Part shown: positions 34,890-43,710 of the stretch, in pieces | How the letters are laid out: each line of letters opens with the position of its first letter | Numbering within the stretch: position 1 is the first letter of the stretch | Assembly (NCBI RefSeq): GCF_030811595.1 | Contig: NZ_JAUSRB010000002.1 | Span: 7,130,001-7,194,000, forward strand | Source of the DNA: Streptosporangium brasiliense | Lineage (GTDB): Bacteria; Actinomycetota; Actinomycetes; Streptosporangiales; Streptosporangiaceae | Direction: 5' to 3' | DNA: 64,000 bases | Notes under the pieces: model-generated | What the model was told of the DNA's origin: nothing | The model's database searches: none | Seen by the model: only the letters and a program-made list of their open reading frames with translations | Position numbers and translations under genes: made by a program

Positions 34890-36281
34890 ATGGAGGACAT
34901 GCCGTTACTGCCGCGTCGCCTTTCCTCCCGAGTTGATGTGCCGGTTGTCGCGGCGGAGGTGGTTCCGCCGCAGTTGCGTACCCCCCGGCCGGCCGCGTGG
35001 TGGATCGTGCCGGTCACGTTGCTGGTGGGTGGGGTGGTCGGTGGGCTGGCCTGGCTGCTGCTGGGGGCCGGGTGGAGCGCGGCCGAGGCCACCGCCCGTC
35101 AGGGCGCGATCCAGACCGCGCTGGCGGCCGGTGCCGGGGTCGGCGCGGCGGTCACGCTGATGCTGGCCTTCCGCCGGCAGCGTCACCAGGAGCACGCCGC
35201 GCACGTCACCGCCTACCTCGCCGAGCGCAACGCCCAGCTGACCGAGCAGATCGCCGAGCGCAACGCCGCGCTGGCCGAGCAGGTGGCCGACAACACCAAG
35301 CACGACGCCACCGAGCGCCGGGTGACCGAGCTGTACACCAAGGCGGTCGAGCAGCTCGGACACGCAGGCGCCGCCGTCCGCCTGGGCGGCCTGTATGCGC
35401 TGGAGCGGCTGGCCCAGGACAATCCCGGGCATCGGCAGACGATCGTGAACGTGATCTGCGCCTACCTGCGCATGCCGTACGCCCCGCCTCCGACGCCCGA
35501 TCCGGTCGCGGACCGGGCCGAGGCCCTGCGCGCCGCCCGGCGCCGCCACCACGCCCTACGCACCGCCGCCCGCGGACGCACCACACCCCCACCCGCCCCA
35601 GCCGGCACCGACACCGGCCAGGACACCGAAGGCGAACGCCAGGTCCGCCTCACCGCCCAACGCATCCTCACCGACCACCTGCGCGACGAACGCCCCGCAG
35701 ACCAGCGCTCCACCCTCCCGGCCGCACCGACCTTCTGGGAGAGGATGCGCCTGGACCTGACCGGCGCCACCCTCATCGACTTCGACCTGACCGACGGCCA
35801 CGTCACCGACGCCCGGTTCACCAGGGCGACCTTCACCGGGGGCGCCTGGTTCGAGAGGGCGTCCTTCACCGGGACCGCCATCTTCGACAGGGCGTCCTTC
35901 ACCAGGGGCGCCTGGTTCGTCGGGGCGACCTTCACCAGGTACGTCCGGTTCGTCGGGGCGACCTTCACCAGGACCGCCGTCTTCGACGGGGCGACCTTCA
36001 CCGGGTACGCCGGGTTCGACAGGGCGTCCTTCACCGGGACCGCCGGGTTCGATGGAGCGTCCTTCACCGAAGACGCCGGGTTCAACAAGGCGGCCTTCAC
36101 CGGGTACGCCAATTTCCACGAGGCGACCTTCACCGAACCCCCTCGGCTGGGTGGGGCTGTGGTGGTCGATCCTGCGGCCGCTCATGTGTGGCCGGACGGG
36201 TGGCGGCTGGAGACGACAGCGGAGGGGACCGGCCGTCTGATCCGCGAGGAGACCGACCGCGACCCGGCCCAGGGTGCCTGA
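34890..36281 (+). CDS. membrane-anchored pentapeptide-repeat protein 1
   Basis: 463 residues. Two membrane spans (~36-58 and ~72-92) are followed by a charged coiled coil (YLAERNAQLTEQIAERNAAL, ~105-135), a conserved block TELYTKAVEQLGHAGAAVRL-GGLYALERLAQDNPGHRQTI (~145-185), a Pro-rich linker, and about 13 A/F-x-F pentapeptide repeats (~300-420; FTGGAWFERASF, FTGTAIFDRASF). The repeats would form a right-handed quadrilateral beta helix in the cytoplasm. This is a common actinobacterial architecture of unknown function. The window contains a second one (49894) and a fragment copy of its middle (55477). The ATG at 34899 is an alternative start. Confidence 0.85.
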   Translation: MEDMPLLPRRLSSRVDVPVVAAEVVPPQLRTPRPAAWWIVPVTLLVGGVVGGLAWLLLGAGWSAAEATARQGAIQTALAAGAGVGAAVTLMLAFRRQRHQEHAAHVTAYLAERNAQLTEQIAERNAALAEQVADNTKHDATERRVTELYTKAVEQLGHAGAAVRLGGLYALERLAQDNPGHRQTIVNVICAYLRMPYAPPPTPDPVADRAEALRAARRRHHALRTAARGRTTPPPAPAGTDTGQDTEGERQVRLTAQRILTDHLRDERPADQRSTLPAAPTFWERMRLDLTGATLIDFDLTDGHVTDARFTRATFTGGAWFERASFTGTAIFDRASFTRGAWFVGATFTRYVRFVGATFTRTAVFDGATFTGYAGFDRASFTGTAGFDGASFTEDAGFNKAAFTGYANFHEATFTEPPRLGGAVVVDPAAAHVWPDGWRLETTAEGTGRLIREETDRDPAQGA

Positions 36282-36510
36282 CCGGAGGTGGCGGGCCGGC
36301 GTTGCCCTTTGGCCGTACACCGGATGGCCATACACCGGACAGTGCACCGATTTCTGTTTGGTCATTCTCCGGCGGCCTGTTTCCGTCGTATTCCGGTGGT
36401 ATGCCCTGTAGTTCGACAGACATCACGAATGCCTGGCCACTGGAACGATCCATGTGCGAGGTTCGCCGCAGGGTGCAAGCATCGTCGGACGACCTGGGAG
36501 GTGGAATGAC

Positions 36511-37239
36511 GTGAGTGAGATTTCGGTTCGGCCGAACGAGACGACGGTGCCGTTGATGCCGTGCGCGTCGGTCGAGGAGACCTTGGCGTTCTACGAGGCG
36601 CTGGGGTTCCAGGCGACCCACAAGCAGAGCAGGCCCTATGTCTACCTGGCGCTGCAGTGGAGCGGATTCCAACTGCACTTCGGTCCGGCGCCCAAGAGTC
36701 TGGATCCGGCCCGGGAGGAGTCCGGAGGGTGCCTGGTCATGGTCGACGCCGTGGCGCCGTACCACGCGGCGTTCGTCGCGGCGATGCGCCAGGTCTACGG
36801 CAAGGTGCTGAGTTCAGGCCTGCCGCGGATCACCCGCTACCGGCCAGGCGCGTCCCGGTTCACACTGATCGATCCGTCCGGGAACTCGATCATATTCATC
36901 CAGCGTGGCGAGCCTGCCGACGTGGAGTACGGCGGCTCGAAGAAGCTGACAGGTCTGGCCAAGGCGCTCGACAACGCCCGGATTCTGCGTGAGTTCAAGA
37001 ATGACGACCTGCAGGCTTTCCGCGCGCTCAAGTCCGCGGTGCGCAGGCATGGCGCGGACGCCCCGGTGGTCGAGCGGGCCATCGCCCTGTGCCACCTCAT
37101 CGACCTGGCCATGGTCCTCGGCGAACCCACCGATCCATGGAGCGCCGATTTGCGCGGTCTGGAACTCACCACCAGCGACAGGCAGCGCATCGAGTCGGAA
37201 CTCGGGCATCTCACCGGACTTCAGGAGTGGCTTCCCTGA
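36511..37239 (+). CDS. VOC-family (bleomycin-resistance-like) protein with C-terminal helical extension
   Basis: 242 residues from GTG 36511, with GGAGGTGG upstream. TTVPLMPCASVEETLAFYEA opens a VOC module and GASRFTLIDPSGNSIIFIQR closes it (~20-135); members bind metal or drugs. The remaining ~105 residues (SKKLTGLAKALDNARILREF and onward) form an all-helical extension that I do not recognise. The 229-base leader contains three spaced copies of an ACACCGGA-like word (36313-36346), a possible control site. Confidence 0.8.
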   Translation: MSEISVRPNETTVPLMPCASVEETLAFYEALGFQATHKQSRPYVYLALQWSGFQLHFGPAPKSLDPAREESGGCLVMVDAVAPYHAAFVAAMRQVYGKVLSSGLPRITRYRPGASRFTLIDPSGNSIIFIQRGEPADVEYGGSKKLTGLAKALDNARILREFKNDDLQAFRALKSAVRRHGADAPVVERAIALCHLIDLAMVLGEPTDPWSADLRGLELTTSDRQRIESELGHLTGLQEWLP

Positions 37240-37282
37240 AAGGGGCCATGCCCGTCAGGATCCTCGGTCTCCCCGCTGTCAG

Positions 37283-37860
37283 CTACCGGATTCCTCGACG
37301 CATCAGGTCAACCTCGGGCACCGCAGCAACCCTGGCCTCTCCACCAGGGTCGAGCCCGGCGGACAGGGATTCGATCTCGGCGCGGGCGGCGGCGCGTCGT
37401 TCCGTCTCGTCGACGACGGCGGGCGCGGGCGAGGCGGCCAGCCGGTCATGGTCGATCTCCGGGACCGCGGGGGCGGGCTGCGGTACGGCGGCCGCGGTGA
37501 GCGCCAGGTTCGAGCGGCTGATCACCACCGGCGCGGCCGGCCGCGCCGGGCGGCCCGGCACGGGGACGGGTGGCCCGGCACGGGGACGGTGAGCACCGCG
37601 CGGAGCGCCCACTGCCCGGCCGGGTTCTGCCGCATGTGGTAGCTGGGCCGGCAGGTGGCGAACACCGTCCGGTCCCACTCCGACAGCCAGGGGGCGGCCG
37701 CGCCGGAGAACCACAGGCCGCCGGTGTTCATGCCGACGGGGACGCCGCGCTGGGCGGCCCACCCGTAGACGCGGCCGTCGCGGTGGTGGACGCCACCCGA
37801 GTCCGGCGGCAGTTCCTCCGAGGTGGTTTTGGGGCGGACCAGCGTGGAGAGTCCTGCAGG
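37283..37860 (-). pseudogene. unknown gene disrupted by a 20-base tandem duplication
   Basis: Minus-strand frame from ~37860 reads GLSTLVRPKTTSEELPPDSG, VHHRDGRVYGWAAQRGVPVG, MNTGGLWFSGAAAPWLSEWD, FATCRPSYHMRQNPAGQWAL then breaks; another frame continues VVISRSNLALTAAAVPQPAP to a stop at 37283. Between them GGCCCGGCACGGGGACGGGT is present twice in tandem (about 37552-37591). Removing one copy joins the two frames exactly. The family is not recognised and the 5' end is missing (stop just upstream). Confidence 0.6.
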
Positions 37861-37904
37861 AACTCAGGGGTTACTTCTCAGGCGGCGCCGTACCTGGGGG
37901 CGGG

Positions 37905-38329
37905 TCACCGCTTCGAGTTTGCCACCGGCTCCACCTTCACGGGCGGGATCGCGGCCAGGCATGCGGTGTCGCCGAGCTTGCCGTGGCGGATGAATCCGGA
38001 AGTGATCCCGGCCACGCAGCCGCTCGGGTCGTATTCGGCCACGTGCCCCATGTTGGGCACCTTGAGGAAGGTGGCGTCGCGGTACTGGCGGGTGGCGTGT
38101 ACGGAGGTTGTGGCGTCGAGGTCGGCGGCGACGCCGAGGACGGGCACGTCGGGGAAGTGCCCGGTCGAGGTGTAGGGCCGGTGGGCCGGCCACTTCAGGC
38201 AGGCGGAGGTCATGGTCGAGGCACCGTGGCCGAAACGGTGGGGCACCATTCGGGGGCGGCGGACAGCGGGGTGAGCAGGCCGAGGCCCGTGGAGGAGGCG
38301 GCCAGCAGGCCAGTGACGGTCGGGAACAT
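37905..38329 (-). pseudogene. secreted alpha/beta hydrolase (TAP-like) collapsed by an internal deletion
   Basis: From ATG 38329 the frame encodes a signal peptide (FPTVTGLLAASSTGLGLLTP, LSAAPEW) and then stops. The other frame down to 37905 is the C-terminus of a tripeptidyl-aminopeptidase-like hydrolase: CLKWPAHRPYTSTGHFPDVP, VLGVAADLDATTS (catalytic Asp), VPNMGHVAEYDPSGC (catalytic His) and DTACLAAIPPVKV. About 300 residues with the Ser nucleophile are gone. The pieces are in the right order and close together, so one large deletion removed the middle. Confidence 0.7.
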
Positions 38330-38387
38330 GCTTTCAAGCTCGGAGAACGCCGGGGTGGCCGCACATCTGCCGATCGGGTCTTGCGTG

Positions 38388-38813
38388 TCAACGATCGGGC
38401 AGGATTCCGGCGTCGTGGGCGATGATCGACGCCTGGACTCGATTGCCACAGCCGAGCTTGGTGAGGATGCGGCTGACATGGGTCTTGACCGTGCCCTCGC
38501 CCATGAACAGGTCTTTGGCGATCTCGGCGTTGGAGTGTCCGGCGCCGACCAGCACGAGCACCTCGTGCTCCCGCTCGGACAGGACGGCGATGAGCTCGCC
38601 GGCCCGTCGGTTCTCGCGCTGGAGGTAGCGGTCGAGGATGCGGCGGGTGAGCTGTGGAGCGAGGATGGCGTGGCCGTCGGCGACGGCTTCCGCGCCGTCG
38701 GACGCCTCGGCCACGACCGCGATGTCGTCGGCGTGTTCCAGGATCAGACGGACACCGGTGCGCAGCAGGGCTTCGTCGTCGGAGAGCAGGACGCGGATAG
38801 GCATGCCGCTCAT
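38388..38813 (-). CDS. NarL-family response regulator lacking the centre of its receiver
   Basis: 141 residues, against about 210 for the family. The start is normal (IRVLLSDDEALLRTGVRLIL, with the acidic pair) and the C-terminal LuxR helix-turn-helix is complete (LSEREHEVLVLVGAGHSNAE, KDLFMGEGTVKTHVSRILTK). But SDGAEAVADGHAILAP jumps from the second helix of the receiver to its end: about 70 residues holding the phosphorylated Asp, the Thr/Ser switch and the Lys are missing, in frame. It overlaps the preceding kinase stop (ATGA). It may be a constitutive or dead regulator. The linked kinase gene is also broken. Confidence 0.8.
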   Translation of the reverse strand: MSGMPIRVLLSDDEALLRTGVRLILEHADDIAVVAEASDGAEAVADGHAILAPQLTRRILDRYLQRENRRAGELIAVLSEREHEVLVLVGAGHSNAEIAKDLFMGEGTVKTHVSRILTKLGCGNRVQASIIAHDAGILPDR

Positions 38814-40373
38814 TCTCCCGGGCCCACGCGCACGTCATTCTTTAGGCCCACGCGCACGCTGATGAGCCGCTTGTCCACGATGCACTCGCCGGCCAGGCAG
38901 TAGCGGACGATGCGGACCGGGTCGGCGGTGATGTCGTAGCCGGCGTAGAAGTACCGGCAGCGGGTGCCTTCGGGGCGGAGCGGCTCGTGGCCGGCGGCGG
39001 CCAGTTCGGCGATCGGCTCCGACGTCCCGACGGCGCGGCGCAGCGCGGTGTCGGCCATCCCGATGTCGATCATGATTGCCCGTGACGGCAACGGCAGGTA
39101 GGCCAGGGCGGTGCCGAGGAGCACCGCCACCGCCGCTGTCCCGGCCGCGTGCGCCAGCGCGAGCCCGGCACGCGAGCTGCCGTGCGGCAGGGCGGTCGGC
39201 GTAGGTGGGGGCGGGCTCACCGCCGATCCGGTGAAGGCGGCTCCGTCCCAGGGCAACCGGGCCAGGATCCGGAAGCCGCCTCCGGGCGGCTGACCGGCGG
39301 TGAACGTGCCGCCCAACAGGCGCACCCGCTCCCGAGCCCGGCCAGCCCGCTCCCCGACCCGCTGTCGGCCGTGCCGGGCGAGGGCCCGTTCTCCACCGCG
39401 AGGACCAGCTCGTGCGGCTCGTGCCGCACCTCCACCCGGCACGCCGCTCCAGGCGTGTGCCGATGGAGGTTGGTCAGCGCCTCGCGGACCAGCCGATGCG
39501 CGGCTATCCGTACCGCCCGGTGCTCCTGCCCGATGTCGGGTCCGGTCCAGCGGAGGGAGACCTCGGTCCCGGCCGCCTGCGATTCGCCGACCAGGCGCTC
39601 CAATTCGCGCGGGTGCCCGTCGCGTCGGTGAGGCCGTCGGAGGGGCTGTCCGCGCCGCCCCGCAGGACTTTCAGGACGGCCCGCAACTCGTTCATGGCCG
39701 TGGCCGCTGTGTCCCGCACCAGTCGTGCGCGCTCGGCCAGCGGAGGAGTGGCGCTCAGCTCCAGCCCTCCGGCGTACAGGGAGATGAGGCCGAGCCGGTG
39801 GCCGATCAGGTCGTGCATCTCCTGGGCGATCCGGGAACGTTCGAGCAGTCGGGCCCGTGAGGCGGTCAGCTCGTGGGCGCGTTCCAGTACGTCGTTGCGC
39901 TCCCGCAGGGCGTGCACGAGTCGCTCGCGCTGGACCACGATGAGCCCCAGGAGCGCCGGCGCGGCCAGGCAGATCACCGAGATCGTGACCATGACGACGG
40001 TGACTTGCCGCCAGGCCGCCGGCGGTGCGGGCGCCAGGGCAATGACCGTCTGCAGGGCTCCGGCCGGCACCCATGCGACGCCGCGGGCCGGGATACGGCT
40101 GGCGGTGCCGTACGCGATGACCGCGAGGGCGACCCCGGTCTCGATGAAGCGGCCGAACAGCACCGCCGCCCCCAGCAGCGCGACCAGCGGCCAGCGCCGT
40201 CGTGCCAGCACCAGCCCGGCGGCGGACACACACGCGACGGCCAACAGGCTGGGGTCGCCCAGCGTGGTCATGGACGGCCAGGCCAGCCAGGTGGCGGTCT
40301 CGGCCAGTATCACGATCAGGAGGGTGACCAACAGCACCGGCGCGACCGGCTGATGTTTATCCTCGGATGGCAT
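38810..40373 (-). pseudogene. NarL-type sensor histidine kinase with two frame breaks
   Basis: From ATG 40373: five hydrophobic spans (~10-150), coiled coil, SRIAQEMHDLIGHRLGLISL (HisKA_3 with the phospho-accepting His), then a break near 39610. Next frame: LERLVGESQAAGTEVSLRWT, AAHRLVREALTNLHRHTPGA (N box), a second break near 39335 in what should read LRERVRLLGG, then GGTFTAGQPPGGGFRILARL and a C-terminal membrane span with an outer domain (GTRCRYFYAGYDITADPVRI, YCLAGECIVDKRL). One base restored at each site gives an intact kinase. It would phosphorylate the regulator downstream, which has itself lost its receiver core. Confidence 0.8.
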
Positions 40374-40557
40374 AGGCCCATTCAAGGGGCTGCCCGTGCC
40401 AGGTGGGTCGGGGGCCCGACGGGCCAGGGCCTCAGAGGCCACGGCTGATCATGCACGAGGTCGAAGGCCATGCCCGGAAACCTTTGTCGGGCCGGCACCA
40501 CCCCCGACGCCTGGTGGCGTAACCGGTCAGACCCGGTGAACCTTTCCGGTCACCGCA

Positions 40558-43383
40558 CTATGGACAGACGGGCCGGCGCGGCTCGTCCTTCAGGTGCAGG
40601 CTCCACTCGGCGTCGGTGAGGGTACGGCCCGCCGTCGCGCAGAGCAGCGCCACCGGGTCGGCCGCCGTCGCGGTCCCCCACAACCGCGCGGCGCCGTCCT
40701 CGCCCGCGGTCGCGAGGGTACGGCCGTCGGGGCTGAACGCCACCCCCAGGGACGAGCCGCCGGAGCCGGTCATCGGCCGGCCGATCTGCCGGTACGCCTC
40801 GGGGTCCCAGAACCTGATCGTCCCATCGACCCCGGTGCTGGCGAGCAGCCGTCCGTCCCGGCTGAACGCCACCCGCAGCACCGTGCCCGTGTGCCCGGTG
40901 AGCGGTTGGCCCAGCGGCCGGCGCGTCCGCACGTCCCACAGCCTGACCGTCCCGTCGACTCCGGCGCCGGCGAGGGTCCTGCCGTCGGGGCTGAAGGCCA
41001 GGTCGTACACCGGACCGGGGTGCCCGGTGAGCGGCGCCCCGAGCCGCCGGCCGGTGGCGGCGTCCCAGAACCTGATCGTGGTGTCGAGGCCGCCGGTGGC
41101 GAGGGTCCTGCCGTCGGGGCTGAAGGTCACCGTCCAGATCGTGTCGGTGTGCCCGGTGAGCGGTTGGCCCAGCGGCCGGCGCGTCCGCACGTCCCACAGC
41201 CTGACCGTCCCGTCGGCGCCCGCGCTTGCCAGGACCCGCCCGCCGGAACCGAACGCCACGTCGTACACCGGGCCGGAGTGCCCGGTGAGCGGCGCCCCGA
41301 TCCGCCGCCCGGTGGCGGCGTCCCAGAGCAGTACGGTCCGGTCCCCTCCGGCGCCGGCGAGCACACGGCCGTCCGGGCTGAACGCCACCCCCAGGACGGC
41401 GTCGGTGTGACCCGTGAGCGGCGCGGCGGTCTCCTCACGGGTGACGGGATCCCACAACCTGACCGTCTTGTCGTCCCCGGCGGTGGCGAGGGTCCTGCCG
41501 TCGGGGCTGAAGGTCAGCGCCCTGATCGGGCCGGTATGACCGGTGAGAGGCCGCCCGAGCCGGCGATGGACGGCGGGATTCCACAGCCTGATCATGCCGT
41601 CGTTACCCGCGCTGGCCAAGGTCCCGCCGTCGGGGCTGAACGCCATGGCCCTGGCCTGGTCGGTGTGGCCGGTGAGGGCCTCCCCGAGCTGCCGGTGGGT
41701 GGCCGGATCCCACAGCCTGACCGTGCCGTCACCTCCCACGCTGGCCAGGGACCGGCCGTCGGGGCTGAATCTCACCTCCCAGATGACGTTGTCGGTGTGG
41801 CCGGTGAGGGCCTTCCCGAGCTGCCGGTGGGTGACTGGATCCCACAGCCTGACCGTGCCGTCGTCCCCCGCGCTGGCCAGCGTCTTCCCGTCGGGACTGA
41901 ACGCCACCCGCAGCACCGTCTCGGTGTGCCCGGAGAGCGGGCGGCCGAGCCGGCGGCGGGTGACCGCGTCCCATAGCCGGACGACCTTGTCGTTGCCTCC
42001 CGTCGCGAGGGTGCGGCCGTCGGGGCTGAACGCCACGTCGTACACCGGACCGGGGTTGCCGAGCGGACGCCCGAGCCCGCGGCGGGTGGCGGGGTCCCAC
42101 AACCTGACGGAACCGTCGACCCCGGCGCTGGCGAGCGTCCGCCCGTCGGGGCTGAACGCCACCCCGTAGATCGCGCCGCTGTGGCCGGTGAGGGGCTGCC
42201 CGAGCTGCCGGCGGGTGACAGGGTCCCACAACCTGACCGTGCCGTCCTCCCCCGTCGTGGCGAGAGACCGGCCGTCGGGACTGAACGCCACGTCCTGGGC
42301 CGGGCCGCTGTGGCCGGTGAGGGGCTGCCCGAGCTGCCGGCGGGTGACGGGATCCCACAACCTGACCGTGCCGTCCTCCCCCGTCGTGGCGAGGGAGCGG
42401 CCGTCGGGACTGAACGCGGCTCCGTTGAGCTTCCCGCTGTGGCCGGGGAAACCGCCCACCGAGGGGTTGGCGAGCGCGTTCAGCAGACCGGCGTGGGCGT
42501 CCGGTGTCTGCATGATCCGCCACCCGGCCACGGCGAGCAGCCGGGACAGGACGGGGTCGGTGTCGTCGAGGTTCTCGCTCCGCGCCGCCAGTTGGCGTGA
42601 CAGGGCGTCCTGACGTCTGACCTCCGCCAGGTCACGCTGCTGGACCGCGATCAGGCCCGCCACGACGGACAGGACGAGCAGCACCGCCATCGCCAGCACC
42701 GAGCCGGTGATCACCTGGACCCTCCGGCGCTGCGCCCGGACGTCCTCGCCTTCGAGCTCGTCCTTGGCGAGGCCGTGCATGGGCGCGGCCAGTTCCGCGA
42801 TCGCGCCGCGGAAGGACGCGTTCCGCAGGGTCAGATGGACGTCCTCGTGCGCCCATCTCATGTCCAGGTAGCGGGGTTCGACGCCGAAGGCGCCGTGCAG
42901 CGCCGGATGGACGGCGGTGGAGGCCGCGCGGTCGAAGTCGCCGGCCGCCTCGTCCCAGACGCAGCCCCCGTCGGTCACCACGATCATGATCGTCTGTGGC
43001 CCCTTGACCTCGATCCACCGGCCGATCTCCTTGCCGACCCACCTGGACCGGGCGGACTCCGGTGAAGCCAGGAGGACGAACCAGGCGGACCTGTCGAGGT
43101 TGGAGCGGATGCTGGGCCACAGCTCCGCGGTGACCGCCAGGCCGGTCGTGTCCCGGAAGACCTCCAGCGCCCGCCGGCGATGCCAGGGCCTGGCCAGCTG
43201 TTGCAGCCCCCGCTGGATGGCGGGGGCGAACGCTCCCCGGGCGCTCCGCGAATAGGAGATGAAGGCCGCGTACCGCTTACCGGCGACGGCGAGGGGCTCG
43301 GCGGCCACGTGCCGCTCACCGGCCACGGCCTCGGCGTCCGCGCCCGCCGGGGTGAGATCGTCCCGTCCGGCCAGAACCGTCAC
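40558..43383 (-). CDS. TIR domain - transmembrane - 14 WD40 repeat protein
   Basis: 941 residues from GTG 43383 (a GTG at 43449 is possible). Residues ~35-190 are a bacterial TIR domain: KRYAAFISYSRSARGAFAPA, RRALEVFRDTTGLAVTAELW, SAWFVLLASPESARSRWVGK, EIGRWIEV; the Glu of WVGKE is where TIR NADases keep their catalytic Glu. One membrane span (~250-275, VITGSVLAMAVLLVLSVVAG) follows, then a short helical linker and 14 WD40 blades (~335-915), each like GHTGPIRALTFSPDGRTLAT plus DDKTVRLWD. Fourteen equals two seven-bladed propellers. No NTPase domain is present. By analogy it may be a sensor whose propellers detect a ligand and trigger the TIR; function unknown. It stands alone. Confidence 0.9.
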   Translation of the reverse strand: MTVLAGRDDLTPAGADAEAVAGERHVAAEPLAVAGKRYAAFISYSRSARGAFAPAIQRGLQQLARPWHRRRALEVFRDTTGLAVTAELWPSIRSNLDRSAWFVLLASPESARSRWVGKEIGRWIEVKGPQTIMIVVTDGGCVWDEAAGDFDRAASTAVHPALHGAFGVEPRYLDMRWAHEDVHLTLRNASFRGAIAELAAPMHGLAKDELEGEDVRAQRRRVQVITGSVLAMAVLLVLSVVAGLIAVQQRDLAEVRRQDALSRQLAARSENLDDTDPVLSRLLAVAGWRIMQTPDAHAGLLNALANPSVGGFPGHSGKLNGAAFSPDGRSLATTGEDGTVRLWDPVTRRQLGQPLTGHSGPAQDVAFSPDGRSLATTGEDGTVRLWDPVTRRQLGQPLTGHSGAIYGVAFSPDGRTLASAGVDGSVRLWDPATRRGLGRPLGNPGPVYDVAFSPDGRTLATGGNDKVVRLWDAVTRRRLGRPLSGHTETVLRVAFSPDGKTLASAGDDGTVRLWDPVTHRQLGKALTGHTDNVIWEVRFSPDGRSLASVGGDGTVRLWDPATHRQLGEALTGHTDQARAMAFSPDGGTLASAGNDGMIRLWNPAVHRRLGRPLTGHTGPIRALTFSPDGRTLATAGDDKTVRLWDPVTREETAAPLTGHTDAVLGVAFSPDGRVLAGAGGDRTVLLWDAATGRRIGAPLTGHSGPVYDVAFGSGGRVLASAGADGTVRLWDVRTRRPLGQPLTGHTDTIWTVTFSPDGRTLATGGLDTTIRFWDAATGRRLGAPLTGHPGPVYDLAFSPDGRTLAGAGVDGTVRLWDVRTRRPLGQPLTGHTGTVLRVAFSRDGRLLASTGVDGTIRFWDPEAYRQIGRPMTGSGGSSLGVAFSPDGRTLATAGEDGAARLWGTATAADPVALLCATAGRTLTDAEWSLHLKDEPRRPVCP

Positions 43384-43710
43384 CTCCAGCGCGCTCTCCG
43401 ACGTCCTCCCGCCCCTCCCCCGGAACCCCCGTGCCGGGGAAGGCCACACTCAATGGGGTCATCGGTCGCCGGCTCCGACTCGTTTCCAGCCGGCGAGGTC
43501 GCGAGCCGGCCCCGTGACGGACCAGTGAGCCGAGCGCCTCCGGCGGATGCGCGCCACCTCTCGGGGTCCCAGGAGCAATGCGGCCGACCTGCATCGACTC
43601 GCTCAATCAAGATCGCATTTGTGGGTTTTGGGCTTACCTTGGCCGCGCCCCAGGTGGAGCCGGTCGGAGGGTAGGTGCGGCAGACCGGCGGCGTCCCGCC
43701 GGATGGCTGG
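43384..43710. other. 327-base intergenic stretch
   Basis: Holds the ambiguous 5' extension of the TIR gene and no other supported gene. Nothing else is seen. Confidence 0.5.

Noticed and set aside
35815-36140. Tandem ~30-45-base repeats
   Set aside because: These encode the pentapeptide repeats of the protein at 34890 and need no other explanation.
39300-39640. Programmed frameshifting in the sensor kinase gene
   Set aside because: No slippery heptamer in phase at either break; simple indels explain it better.
40600-42450. Regular ~126-base repeats that might look like a CRISPR array or satellite
   Set aside because: They translate into consecutive WD40 blades in one continuous frame; no spacers and no cas genes.
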